Assembly: GCF_001540865.1 (NCBI RefSeq) | Contig: NC_033636.1 | Span: forward strand, 10,689,091-10,753,090 | Direction: 5' to 3' | Length of the DNA stretch: 64,000 nt | Origin: Ananas comosus | Lineage: Eukaryota > Streptophyta > Magnoliopsida > Poales > Bromeliaceae | Part shown: positions 38,005 through 49,908 of the stretch, in pieces | Position numbering within the stretch: the first letter of the stretch is position 1 | How the letters are laid out: every line of letters begins with the position of its first letter | Made by a program: the position numbers and the translations under genes | The notes under the pieces: model-generated | What the model saw: only the letters and a program-made list of their open reading frames with translations | What the model was told of the DNA's origin: nothing | The model's database searches: none

Positions 38005-38264
38005 GCTATCAGAAATGATATGAATGTAAATAAGTCCATTTATTCCAAGTATAAGAGGTTGTGATAAACGGTTCTCGCATATTCCGGTGCACAAAATGTA
38101 CGCTACTTCGCGGATGAGCACTCGGTGCATGCAATATTTTCGTTTCAAGGATTTTTCTCTCCTTCTCTCTCTATATATATTTATCTATATGTATATGAAG
38201 CTAATTTAAAATTAAATATATCTTAATTAAATAAAACTCTAGTACATATTAGAGCACGGGAGCA

Positions 38265-38872
38265 ATGAGTAGGAGCATTCCGAAGATGGGGGCCTCTATG
38301 ATACTACTATTGGTGGTGGTGGGACACCTCTCCTTCTCTGATCAAATACAAGCGTCCGGGCCTAATAATCACCAGCTCCCAAATCACGGTACAATGAAAT
38401 AAAATTATATGTATATGGTTATGTGGAGATTGGCTGCTATGATGTCGATAGTACTAAGTTTTTATTACTATCGAATTTTCTGTCGTTAGATCTATTTTTT
38501 GATTATTTTCATCCGTTAGATTATACTATTCAACCAACTATCCACTCAACTCTAAGAGACAATCTTAACCGCACAATGCTTTCATTCAACAGTCGAAAAC
38601 TCGATAATAGTAACCGCTTGGTATTATCGATAGTATAATAGCATAATTCTAATTATATGTATGTTTATGTACAAATTATAAGAAGGTGGTCGCGATGTAG
38701 AAGGTGTAGGTGATGAGGATGAGAGGCAGATGCCATGGAAGTGCTGCGACAATTGTGTGTGCCCGGGTTCGGATCCGCTGCGGTGCGGGTGCCAGGACTG
38801 GCTGTCGGGATCGTGCCACCCCAACTGCCGGAAATGCGTCAAGCTGCCACTGATGATCTACCCGCCGTACGT
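38265..38872 (+). pseudogene. Bowman-Birk-like inhibitor gene copy 1, 3' end missing at an N
   Basis: Exon 1 (38265-38388) encodes a secretory signal (SMILLLLVVVGHLSFS). Exon 2 starts at 38710 and codes for the Cys-rich domain KCCDNCVCPGSDPLRCGC and CHPNCRKC up to YPPY, where the single N at 38873 stops the match. The putative first reactive loop is CPGSDPLRC against CPSSDPLRC in copy 2. The last ~25 residues are not present after the N. The break coincides with the N, so this may be an assembly artefact rather than a true pseudogene. Confidence 0.75.
38436..38642. mobile_element. MITE in the inhibitor intron (B1)
   Basis: The left end GCTATGATGTCGATAGTAC and the right end, in reverse complement GCTATTATACTATCGATAATAC, are imperfect inverted repeats. 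The same element is in copy B2 (40891-41097), so it inserted before the duplication. Confidence 0.75.
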
Positions 38873-38873
38873 N

Positions 38874-39913
38874 TCTTATCCAAAAATGACTAAATTTTTT
38901 TAATTAATTTTTTTTTGAGTGAAAATAATAATAATATGACTACTGAATAAGAATTAGTCTTTGGATGAGAATGGTGTAGAATTGTAATTTATTTAATCTA
39001 AATTAACATGACAATTGCATATCAGTGTTATAATATACGTTGGCTAGAAATAAGTGTGTGGTACGTCAGTAGTTTGGAATTACTATTTTCAAAATTTTCT
39101 TGGATTTCATTTAGTATTGCAGAAAGCATGCGCTGCATACGGCAAGAAAGAGCGATTGATAAATATTTTGTTTATATTCAGTAGAAATGGCATGTTAAAT
39201 GGCACTTGTTCCATTAATTTATGATTTCTTCATTTTCATTGAAAAATATCAAAAAAATACTTTTTATGTGTATATTTTTTCACCCTTTGTTCTAACTTAA
39301 AAGAATTAGACACCTGGAGAAATTTCTAAATATTTCTAATATACATTGTCCCCAACAAAACATCTATATATCTATATATATCTATATATCTATATACATA
39401 TATGAAACCTTAGTTTTTTACAAGCGCGGGGGAGTAGGTTTTGGGGGGCGGAGGGTAGGGGTGGACCCACTCCTTTTTAAAATTTTAATTTCTTTTTCTA
39501 TTGATTTGAAGAAATGGACTTTTTGTTTAATCTTATCTAATTTTTCTAGTTTTATTTGTTTTTACGGAATCGATCTGTCGTAGCGTGCGGGTATCTTTAC
39601 TAGTATGGAATAATTGAAAGCGACAGCATAACACCCACTAGTAGATAGAAATTCTCTGCATGCATCAAAATCCTATTAGATAGAGATTCTTGCCTACATC
39701 AATAATTAATTATTTGAATATATAAAGATAATTTCTTCTTAATTTCTTCTTCGGGAACATTCCGTTTTCTTTTTTTGTCCCTAACCTGATGTGGTGAACT
39801 CGGTCCACGGAAATGTTCTACTCGCCAACACCGACACACCGTTTCTGGTGCTTTTTCACGTTCCACTCGCGGAAACCGCGGCGTTACAAAAGCGTTGGTT
39901 TCGTGAGCCAAAA
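38874..39913. other. Unique sequence between the two inhibitor blocks
   Basis: No gene is recognised. It is AT-rich and bounded by single N characters on both sides (38873, 39914). It contains a possible short Helitron (39363-39603). From 39730 to 39913 the sequence is more GC-balanced and may be distal promoter of inhibitor copy 2. Confidence 0.5.
39363..39603. mobile_element. Possible short Helitron
   Basis: The right end resembles that of the Helitron at 36661: GATCTGTCGTAGCGTGCGGGT, seven bases, then CTAG at 39600-39603 followed by T. The hairpin is degraded. The left end is only suggested by a TC after A in a TA-rich tract near 39363, so the border is uncertain. Confidence 0.4.
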
Positions 39914-40308
39914 NAAAAAATCCATCATACGCCACGTGTAACCACGTCACATTTAATCCGCACGATTGACCACCCATATATACGTGTGTAACTCGCGTGC
40001 CATGTCACCCCACAGCTCCACTGTTGACTCCCTCACGTGCACGCTGTGCACTTCGAATACAATTGTGGCAAATATTTTGTGAATTTAAAAATTAAAATGA
40101 ATATCCGAATCCATAATCTAAAATATTTAATTTTACATTTTATAATTTTTAGATTATTTGTCTAGTCTTCAAGTAGTTTAAAACTTAACAATTTTAAATA
40201 ACTAATATAAGAGAAATTGCACAACTTAATCACCGGTTAAAAACTATTATAAAATTATAAAATTTGATTATATTTAACGAAGATGATCGGTAACTTGCTA
40301 TCAGAAAT

Positions 40309-40460
40309 ACGGACCGTCCCTAGCGCAAGTGGCAAAAAGGCTTAGTGGTTGGTTACCCGAGATCCAAATTCGATTCAGCTAAGTTTATTTTTAAATAAAA
40401 TATGAAACGGATAACATGCTACATTTCTCTTTCTCAAAAAAAAAAAAAAAAAAAAAAGTG
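40309..40460 (+). mobile_element. tRNA-derived SINE, copy in B2
   Basis: Same insertion as at 37830-38004, with left flank GCTATCAGAAAT (40297-40308) and right flank GCTGTGAGAAAT. The B-box is partly deleted (CCAAATTCGATTCAG). Its presence at the same place in both copies shows that it inserted before the duplication or before the haplotypes split. Confidence 0.8.
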
Positions 40461-40719
40461 GCTGTGAGAAATGATATGAATGTAAATAAGTCCATTTATT
40501 CCAAGTATAAGAGGTTGTGATAAACGGTTCTGGCATATTCCGGGGCACAAAATGTACGCTACTTCGCGGATGAGCACTCGGTGCATGCAATATTTTCGTT
40601 TCAAGGATTATTCTCTCCTTCTCTCTCTCTATATATTTATCTATATGTATATGAAGCTAATTTAAAATTAATACATCTTAATTAAATAAAACTCTAGTAC
40701 ATATTAGAGCAGAGGAGCA

Positions 40720-41372
40720 ATGAGTAGGAGCATTCCGAAGATGGGGGCCTCTATGATACTACTATTGGTGGTGGTGGGACACCTCTCCTTCTCTGATCAA
40801 ATAGCAGCGTCTGGGCCTAATAATCACCAGCTCCCAAATCAAGGTACAATGAAATAAAATTATATGTATATGGTTATGTGGAGATTGGCTGCTATGATGT
40901 CGATAGTACCAAGTTTTTATTACTATCGAATTTTCTGTCGTTAGATCTATTTTTTGATTATTTTCATCCGTTAGATTATACTATTCGACCAACCATTCAC
41001 TCAACCCTAAGAGACAATCTTAACCGCACAATGCTTTCATTCAACAGTCGAAAACTCGATAATAGTAACCGCTTGGTATTATCGATAGTATAATAGCATA
41101 ATTCTAATTATAGTGGTTGCGTTGTAGAAGGTGTAGGTGATGAGGATGAGAGGCAGATGCCATGGAAGTGCTGCGACAATTGTGTGTGCCCGAGTTCGGA
41201 TCCGCTGCGGTGCGGGTGCCAGGACTGGCTGTCGGGATCGTGCCACCCCAACTGCCGGAAATGCGTCAAGCTGCCGCTGATGATCTACCCGCCGTACGTA
41301 CGCTGTGCGGACATTATTCTGGGCCACTGCGGTGAGCCGTGCAGTACTCAGGATCAGCCGCTGAACAACTAG
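40720..41372 (+). CDS. Bowman-Birk-like serine protease inhibitor, 119 aa
   Basis: Exons 40720-40843 and 41137-41372 join in frame to 119 residues. The N-terminus is a clear signal peptide (SMILLLLVVVGHLSFS), so the product is secreted. The mature part has the Bowman-Birk cysteine pattern: CCDNCVCPSSDPLRCGC, then CHPNCRKC, then RCADIILGHCGEPC. Bowman-Birk proteins block trypsin- or chymotrypsin-like proteases through a 9-residue disulphide loop with P1-P1' next to a conserved Pro. Here the loop CPSSDPLRC would put Ser at P1 and Leu at one usual Pro position, so classic trypsin inhibition is doubtful. A single inhibitory head appears to be present. The intron carries the MITE at 40891-41097 and a SINE lies about 260 bp upstream of the ATG. 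Confidence 0.82.
40891..41097. mobile_element. MITE in the inhibitor intron (B2)
   Basis: Same element and site as 38436-38642, nearly identical in sequence. It fills most of the short intron of the inhibitor gene. Confidence 0.75.
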
Positions 41373-41910
41373 TTTATGTGATGAGGCATGATGATGCATG
41401 GCTAAATAAAAAAGAACGTTATGCAATGATCAAATGCTCAAATGATCAAAAGATATATTAATTTGCAGATTAAATAAATTAAAGGAATGGTTATGGCTTG
41501 GATTCAGAAGTAGATTCAGAAGCAGATTCCGTCGAATCGCTCTATTCGAGAATAGAACGTTGGAGAAGCAAAAAATAGATGTTTGCTTCTTTAGAGGTCC
41601 AGCTTATTAATGTTAACTGCGAAAAGCTTTTGAAAGCTTTGAGCTTTGTTAACATCGTAACAGCTTCATGGAAAATTGTGTCTATTGAAATTGCTTTCCC
41701 TTTTTCTATGTCAATCAAGAGATCTTTAAGCCTTTCAGAAAACAGACGAGGGCAAGCAATACACCAATCTATGCGAATTTAACTTGAAAAACCATTTGCA
41801 TAAATTACAGAAACACAGAATTTCTAATAAACACTGTTCTTGCTGAAGTTGCAGGACAGCAATGTAATTTCTAGAGTACAATTGAATTTCAGTAGCTTTG
41901 GTATAAATTC

Positions 41911-41949
<39 letters not shown>

Positions 41950-42027
41950 GGTTGTTCTTATATACATTCAAGAGGGGAGAGATGAGAGAAGGCTTTCCTT
42001 CCGACAGGAAAAGCATTGTTGCATAAA
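41373..42027. other. Intergenic: 3' flanks of inhibitor and GLDP genes
   Basis: No gene is seen. A GA run lies at about 41914-41942. The right part (about 41943-42027) is likely 3' UTR of the minus-strand GLDP gene. Confidence 0.5.
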
Positions 42028-45000
42028 TTAGGCAGTAGCAGCTGCAGCTTCTTCAGCCATTTGTGACACGGGAAGAAGAGTGCAGACGAGGTTGCGATCT
42101 CCGTACACGTTATCCACACGGCCTAGCAAAGGTTGAAAACATAATTTAGCATAGTTCAGCCTCCAGAGAAATCCGTCTAAAGAAATCGCAAACCTGTGAA
42201 GTAAATTAAGTTTATAGCCAATACCTGTGGTGGGCCAGAATTTAGCTCCACGAAGCCACGCCGCAGGGAACGCAGCATACTCTCTTGAGTACGGCTTTGT
42301 CCATGTATCACTCATCACCAGAGACGGCGGATGAGGAGCACCCTGATATATACAACTCGTCCTTGGTTAATTAAATTAATCCACTCAAGAAACAGAAATT
42401 GACTAATTTCATGAAAATGACTCTTTTTTATAATATTGGAAGAATTTGTAATAGCGTCTCCTGACCTTCAGGACATTGTTATGTATATCGGCTTTGCCGG
42501 CCTCAATCTGAGTGATTTCTTCCCTGATGGAGATGAGAGCATCACAAAACCTGTCCAGTTCAGCCTGTAAACGGAGATAATGTTAAGTGTATAAACTTCA
42601 AAAAACAGAATAAAGGGAAAACATTAGGATGCAAAAGAGCTAGGAATGGCTACAAATTTGGAACATGTTTTATAAGACTCGCTGAATTTTTTGTCTATAA
42701 CAACGAGGAATCAGCCTCTCTCGGCCAAATTAGTAAAATGTTCTACAGGTCCAGTTCGACGACCTAGCCCCAATGAGAAATTAGGCCCATGGGCCGGCTA
42801 ACTTGCGTCTCTCACTAGAACATAAGCAAAAGAATCAGTTCAATGCTCAAACCTTGCTTTCACTCTCAGTGGGTTCAACCATAAGTGTGCCAGGAACAGG
42901 CCAGGACATTGTTGGTGCATGGAAGCCGTAGTCCATAAGACGTTTTGCGACATCTTCAGGTTCTATACCAGCAGTAGTCTGCAATAAAGTCAACGATAAG
43001 CAAATAACAAGATGGCAAAGAACAGGAAGATAAATGGGGAACAAGTTATGGGAAGAGGGGTCAAAATAATGCACCTTAAACCCTCTTAAGTCGATGATGA
43101 ACTCATGGGCGACAGTTCCATTGACTCCCCGGAAAAGAATAGGGTAATGGTTCTGCAAAAACCATATAAAATAGTGGAAATTTGAAACATAGAAAACACA
43201 TAAAACTTCAGTTGTAATATGAATATTGCTCCATGGAATTTATGACTTAATTAGAAAGTCGCTTTTATAAATTTTGCTGTAAATTTGCTTTTCACGTATG
43301 AACACGATATAAAAGAACAGCAAATACTGTATAATGCAATCTCCAGTCCAGGATGAGAAACTTTCTAGAAAGAAATTTATTTTAACAGTGAGACATCTTG
43401 CTTGAAACGACAAAATATTGTGTGATTAATTTCTGCTACATGGGTTCCATCAGATCTTTTGTTTTGGAAAGTGTAGTTTCAACAAGTATACCGCATCACA
43501 TTGATTAGAAGAATACTTCAAGAAACACTTTCATCTGCATTGGACGATATAGTATAACATATGACACTACATCAAAGGCAATCCGCCTGGGAAAAAAGAC
43601 TAGATACCTCTAGGCGCTTTGCCATATAATTTGCATTCAGGATAGCAATCTTTGAAGCATCAGTAAGGCCCTTAGAACCCATCATTGCAATGTATGTGTA
43701 TGAGATCGGCAAAATGAGTGCAGATCCCCAAGGAGCTGCAGAAATAGTACCGAGTGGTTGGGCTTTTTCTGGGGGAGGTATGCCGCCAGTTGGAACCTAA
43801 CAGCAGCAGAAATTAGTTACAATATTTGAATTATATATTATTTGTCATCAAGTGACAAAATCACAAAAGAATCAGAATCATGAGAGGTTCCTTCAAAAAG
43901 ATTGTGGATATATTTGTGAACTCGTTTATTAAACAGGAACACAAATAATTCAAACTCAATAAGCATAGTCAATGGTAGGTAGCAGCATGCTTTGGACCGA
44001 TAAGAGAAGCTCTATAAAGCCATAACCCTTATTGATTGAATGTGACTTACCACAGGATGAGAAGGTAAGAAGGGTGCCAAGTGCTTCTTAACACCGATAG
44101 GACCCATGCCGGGCCCACCACCACCATGGGGGATGCAGAATGTCTTGTGGAGGTTAAGATGGCAAACATCAGCTCCAATAAAGCCTGGGCTGGTTAATCC
44201 GACCTAAGTGAGGCGATATTCTTGTTAACATTCACAAGAGGAAACCCAAAGATACTAATAAAAGAATGACAATGGCAAGATCTAATTTTACTCTCTTGGT
44301 GTTGACGAGAATAGCAAGTACATATAAGCCATCATATAGATATACCATTTTACATCAGCAATCATAATTTTCTTGAAAGATAACTCACAATAATATTAAG
44401 TGAAATAAAACGGGAGAAGGGGGACACAAGCTGAGGTAGATTTTCCAAAGATTACAGTAATACATTTACTCTTAATAATACTCGATAAAAGAAAAGAAAA
44501 ATCCCTCCTATGGGGACAAAGTTTTCCACATGTCACTATAAAAAATGTTGTCGAAGTTATGATAGGACTTACTTTTCCTCCAACTACTGACCTAACTAAA
44601 GTTTGATTTTCACATTCTAGCATCACATGCATCACAATAGGTTATTTTCATCTACATGCTTGAACAAAACAGCTACTATAGATACAAATATTTACACCTT
44701 GAAAACACAATGCACAGGTTATTTCCATCCGCAGGCTTGGACAAAACAACTACTCCAGAATACAATACACCTTGTAAAGTCTGCAAGGACTGACCTGTGC
44801 ATTCATGTTAGCTCCATCCATGTAGACTTGCCCACCGTTCTCATGAATAATCCTGCATATTTCATCAATCCCTTCTTCATAGACTCCATGGGTCGAAGGG
44901 TAGGTAACCTGAAGAACCATTTGTTGATAGAAATTACTAATATTTCCTATGATCGATGTTTCTGCCAATGGCAAGTATGCAACATTCACCAAGCATGCAT

Positions 45001-48000
45001 GCAAGATACAGAAGAGTTGTCATTGTAGATAATACTTAAATAGCTGTACTGTTTAAGGTTATATATCTGGTGCTCATACTTGGACCACTAATTGCAGAAA
45101 ATTATTAGAAGAGTCACCATAACATGGCAACTTACATTAAATAAATGCAAAGAAGGGATTGACAAATTGGTTATTATTATAACAACCTTAATTACAATAT
45201 AATGTGATAAAGGCCACCACTACTAGAAGACAAAATTCAATGGACTTCCTAGAGTATCTTTTTACTAATAAGGAAATAAAAGCCAAATAGGATAAATTGA
45301 CAAACTAAACCATCTATACCATCAAAGCAGATAAGTTGTCCTTGTGTGCTTCGGCGGCTTTTCTCAACTCCTCTATGTTGATATTCCCCTTGGAATCAGT
45401 CCCTACAGCAACTATCTTCATCCCACACATAGCTGCGCTAGCAGGATTCGTCCCATGAGCTGAGACAGGTATGATGCAGACATTGCGATGGCTGTCTCCT
45501 CTTGACTACAATTAGTTATGATATATAAACTGAGTTTTCAAACAAGAAAGAGGAATTTATGAATCTTCAAAAATGACTAAACAATCAATTACTCACAATA
45601 TGGTAAGCACGGATAACCATGAGCCCTGCATATTCTCCAGCAGCACCAGCATTTGGTTGCAAAGAGAAAGAATCGAATCCTGTGATTTTGCACAATAACT
45701 CGCCCAAATCGTTGAACATTTCCTATACCAAAGAAAAGTAGAAAAGCAGAGCCTGTTAGATCAACTACACATTAAAATGGAAGTTTTGGAGACAAACGAG
45801 TTTTGGAGACAGACAATTAGCTGTTACCTGATAGCCCTGAGCCTGATCAACAGGGGCAAATGGGTGAATGTTTGCAAAATTGGGCCAAGTCACAGGCATC
45901 ATTTCCACGGTAGCATTCAATTTCATCGTACAAGAACCGAGAGGAATCATACTATGGCATAACGAAAGATCTTTGCCTTGTAACTTGTGGAGATAGCGAA
46001 GTAGCTCGTGCTCCGTGTGGTACCTGGAATAGAAAATCGCTTCTATTAAGTATCTCTAAGATGCAACATAATAGTAGAGGAGTTTAGTACAAATCCACAC
46101 GTGTTAAAGATTGGATGCGTCAAATATGGGCTCTCCCTTGCAAGAACACTGGGAATTTTGCTCTCCACTTCAGGTGCAAGGGATTCAGCTGTGAAATTCA
46201 CCTGAAATTTCAAAAATATCCGTACAATATTAGCTTTTCCCCCCAAATTCCAATAACCAAAGATGGAGAAACCATAGAAAGCCCAGTATAGAAAATGATA
46301 CTTACAGGCTTACCACCAGCGAACACTTTGAATAACTTATCAACATCCTCCAGAGTTGTAGTCTCATCAAAAGCCACAGTAATCTAAAGAACATGCAATT
46401 AATCAACAAATAGATATATCACATCTCAAAAATTCTATCCTTCTAATGAAGTAGAAGAATACTAGGGAAATCACATACCGTGTTTGAGTCAACAACACGA
46501 AGATTCATTTCATTCTTGTAAGCCTCCTCAGCAATTGCTTTTGCATCAGAGCAAGTAACTTTAACAGTATCAAAAAAGGGAAGATCTTGCACTGTCACAG
46601 TCCCGAGCTTCTTCAATCCATGAGCAAAAGTACTGGCGAGACCATGAACCCTCTCAGCAATAGTCTTGAGACCTTCTGGACCGTGATATACTGCATACAT
46701 CGCCGCCATATTCGCGAGCAAAGCCTAGAAATACAATTTACAACAAATGATTAAGGAGTTAAACTACAACCTCTGAATTCTGTTTTGTCTTTACTGTTCC
46801 AATTGTAACAATTTAGTCTCGGAGTTTATTTTGTATAACACCGAAGTACCACAGTTACTCTTATTGTCTAAAAAAGGCGGCGCGACGTTAACTTTGTCAC
46901 TGGACTTTGCTTTGTGAGGATTGAGACTCTAAGGTAATATTTAAAGTTATGAAATATTCTTAAATTTCTACAACCAGAAGTTTTTATGCTCTGAGGACAA
47001 AATTTGGAACTAAACTAGTAATTGTAACTCGATTCAAGAGTAAGCATAAGATTTTAATAAAAAGTTAGCTTAAGCAATTTATCGAACAGGTCGCGTAAAC
47101 ATCATATACCTGTGCGGTACAGATGTTGCTGGTGGCCTTATCCCTCCTGATGTGCTGCTCCCTCGTCTGCATGGCCATCCGCAGGGCGGGCTTCCCCATC
47201 GAGTCCATGCTGACGCCGATGATCCTCCCGGGCATCATCCGCTTGTACTCCTGCGACGTGGCGAGGAACGCGGCGTGCGGGCCGCCGTACCCCATGGGCA
47301 CGCCGAACCGCTGAGCGGAGCCGACGACGATGTCGGCCCCGATCTCGCCGGGCGGCTTGAGCACCGTGAGCGCCAGCAGGTCGGTGGCCATGACCACCTT
47401 GACGCCGTGCGCGTGCGCGGTGCGGACGAAGTCGGCGTAGTCCAGCACCTCTCCCTCGGTCCCGGGGTACTGCACGAGCATCCCGCACACGTCCCCGGAG
47501 CTGTAGTCCATGGCCTTCACGTCAGCGACGACGACCTTGAGGTCGAACCCGTCGGCGCGGGTCCTGCACACGTCGATGGTCTGGGGGTGGCAATTGGAGG
47601 CGATGAGGAACGTCTTCTTCTTGGACTTCTGAATGTTGTTGCACATGGCCATGGCCTCGGCGGCGGCGGTGCCCTCGTCGAGGAGGGAGGCGTTGGACAT
47701 GGGGAGCGCGGTGAGGTCGGAGATCATGGTCTGGTAGTTGAGGAGGGACTCGAGGCGACCCTGGGCGATCTCGGCTTGGTACGGGGTGTACTGGGTGTAC
47801 CACCCGGGGTTCTCCATGATGTTGCGGAGGATCACGGCGGGGACGTGGGTGCCGTAGTAGCCCATGCCGAGGAACGATTTGAAGACCCTGTTGGCGGAGG
47901 CGAGGCGCTGCATGTGGTCGACCATCTGGCTCTCGGAGAGCCCGGCGTCGAACTCGCCGGCGAAGCGGAGGGGCGGGGCGCGGATGGCGCCGGGCACGGT

Positions 48001-48134
48001 GGCGTCGATGAGCGCGTCGACGGACGGGAAGCCGCAGGCCGCCGACATGGCGGATTGGTCGGAGGGGGAGGCCGAGTTGTGACGGCGGGGGAAGGTGTCG
48101 GAGGGGCGGAGCGACGCCACCGACACCGACCGGA

Positions 48135-48167
<33 letters not shown>

Positions 48168-48321
48168 GGCGGCGGGCGGCGGCGGCGGAGGAGGGGGCGA
48201 GGGTGGAGACGCGGCGGAGCCCGCACGGGTCCGGGGGGAGAGCCGACGGCTGGGATTGCTTCGACTCCGTGATCAGGCGGCGGAGGATCGCCCGGCTCGC
48301 GAGGCGTCGTGCTCGCTCCAT
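42028..48321 (-). CDS. GLDP: Glycine decarboxylase P-protein, mitochondrial
   Basis: The P-protein is the PLP-dependent decarboxylating subunit of the mitochondrial glycine cleavage system and is central to photorespiration and one-carbon supply. I read about 15 exons; the first five are 47110-48321, 46479-46724, 46306-46383, 46101-46201 and 45828-46023, and the last ends at a TAA at 42028-42030. The total is about 1040 residues, normal for the family. The N-terminus is a basic, Ser/Arg-rich mitochondrial presequence with a poly-Gln run of about 10. The first half includes [16 protein letters not shown] and [15 protein letters not shown]. The second half carries [26 protein letters not shown] and the PLP-lysine site [16 protein letters not shown] (about 44100-44190). 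Exon 1 is very GC-rich, as often in monocots. It starts divergently from SCD1. Confidence 0.95.
48136..48165 (-). repeat. CAG/CTG trinucleotide run encoding poly-Gln in the GLDP presequence
   Basis: About ten CTG units on the plus strand read as CAG on the coding strand and give a Gln run between Arg-rich segments of the presequence. It lies before the mature enzyme, so it should not affect catalysis. Confidence 0.9.
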
Positions 48322-48352
48322 CGGATAAACGCGAAATAGTACGTACGACACA

Positions 48353-48354
<2 letters not shown>

Positions 48355-48401
<47 letters not shown>
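48355..48401 (-). promoter_or_regulatory. (CT)n tract in the GLDP 5' leader
   Basis: About 23 GA units on the plus strand (CT on the coding strand) lie 34 bp upstream of the ATG, and another CT/GA stretch lies at 48470-48492. GA/CT tracts are known targets of plant GAGA-binding (BBR/BPC) proteins; a regulatory role here is inference. Confidence 0.5.
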
Positions 48402-48404
<3 letters not shown>

Positions 48405-48829
48405 TAAGTATAGAGGAGGAGCAATGGAGAGATAAAGCGAGGAGAAGAGGAAGAGGAAGAGGAGCTTTCTCCTCTCTCTCTCTCTCTCTCTTTCTTTATC
48501 TCTTTCGCTCTCTACACCGCTGTACCGGTGCTTATGATTTTGCGGCTATGTTTCAGGGACAGTAACACTATATTAAGCCAATTCGGACGTAATTTATATA
48601 CCGGGATAAAATATTCTTATGTAGCAGGGATATTTCGGCAGGTAACGAAATAAAAAAATTGAAAATTCAGATCTAAGGGAGGGGAGGTTGGGTGGTGGGT
48701 GAGTGAGAGAGAGAGCCGGTGGGTTGGTGAGGTGTGGTGGGACGCACGATTACTAAAGCAACCCAGATCCAATGGGAGGACGAGGAGGACGGTTGGCGGC
48801 CACGTGGCAACGACGGGGTTCGCAGGAGA

Positions 48830-48874
<45 letters not shown>

Positions 48875-49674
48875 GTGTGTGTATGTGTTCACTGCATTAC
48901 AACGTGATCTATATTGTCTCGGAATGAGAGGCGCAGCAGCGTGGGGAGGAGAAGAGGATGGAGCACGGATGGACGAGGATAACGGCGCAGAGATTGAAAC
49001 AAACAAACAAAACAAACAGCTTGTGCGAAAAGCACTTATTATCATTGGAAAAAAGGGATGGAAACGGGGGGAGGAGGAAGACGAGGGAGTGTTTACAGTC
49101 ACAAGTGGCTTATCGCTTTCTAGGGCCTTATAAAATCGAGAGGAGGAGAAATTTGAATTAAAAATTAATATAAATATAAATATTAAATGTGGGGTGTACG
49201 AAAAGCTGACCGGATCGGAGGGAGAAAGACGGGGCCGTGGACTCGCCGGCTTGAGAGAGAGAAAGAGACTCAGACACATGATCTAAGCATCGGTAAATTT
49301 TTGGGTGGAGATGGTCCACAATGTCAGCTGTAGACCAGCTGTTCATTTTGTACCTATTCTATCTTAATTTTCAATCCATTTTTTTAAAAAATTTGCTATT
49401 GTTATATATCAATTTTCAATTCAAACTATTTAAAGAGTAGTAATCCTTTTATTTATCCGTTGAATCCCATCTATGTCATCTGTAAATTATTCATTCTATC
49501 TCTGCCTTTCATATCTCAAATTTCATTTCAAATTATCCATCGAGTTACATTAATTTTCAGTCCAATTATTTATAAATTTAACTTATTTAGTGAATATATT
49601 TTACTAGATATATGAGCTATAAACGTTTATAGCTTATATATCCATCGAGTTATCTCAATTAGAAATTTTTTTTA

Positions 49675-49876
49675 GGACATGTTTGATTGTTCGTAAATGA
49701 TCAAAGTGAAAAAAAGTCACTTTTTATAAAGTGACTTTTACAAAAGTCGCTTTGAGTTCTAGTGTTTGGTTTCAAAAAAGTGAAAAAAGAAAAAATACAG
49801 TTTTTATAATTTCTATTGTTTAGTTCTATATAAGAAAATAAAAAAACAAAATGATTTTTTTTATATGAGTAGTTTT

Positions 49877-49908
<32 letters not shown>

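Larger units (their letters stand above)
37445..38872. repeat. Local duplication, copy B1 (inhibitor gene, truncated)
   Basis: This block matches 39921-41296 (copy B2) with few differences, starting at TCCATCATACGCCACGTG right after the 25-N gap and stopping exactly at the single N at 38873. It includes the SINE, the promoter, exon 1, the intron MITE and most of exon 2 of the inhibitor gene. Confidence 0.9.
39921..41296. repeat. Local duplication, copy B2 (complete inhibitor gene)
   Basis: The block starts at TCCATCATACGCCACGTG, a few bases after the single N at 39914, and matches B1 with scattered substitutions, short indels and one ~34-bp difference just before exon 2. B1 stops inside exon 2; B2 continues to the end of the gene. 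Confidence 0.9.

Noticed and set aside
38873..39914. Interval between the inhibitor copies as a possible third gene
   Set aside because: No frame with a signal peptide or Cys pattern is seen, and both borders are single N characters, so the context is unreliable.
47152..48339. Long open frame of 395 codons on the plus strand across GLDP exon 1
   Set aside because: It lies antisense to a clear glycine decarboxylase exon in GC-rich DNA, where stop codons are rare on both strands. Its Gly/Arg/His-rich product has no recognisable domain.
47522..48424. Open frame of 300 codons on the minus strand, Pro/Arg-rich
   Set aside because: It is the +1 shifted frame of GLDP exon 1 with a leader translated from the CT repeat. 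Codon content follows the GC bias rather than a real protein.
48617..49279. Open frame of 220 codons upstream of GLDP
   Set aside because: It is mostly Ser/Leu from CT microsatellites, with no domain and no matching splice or promoter context.
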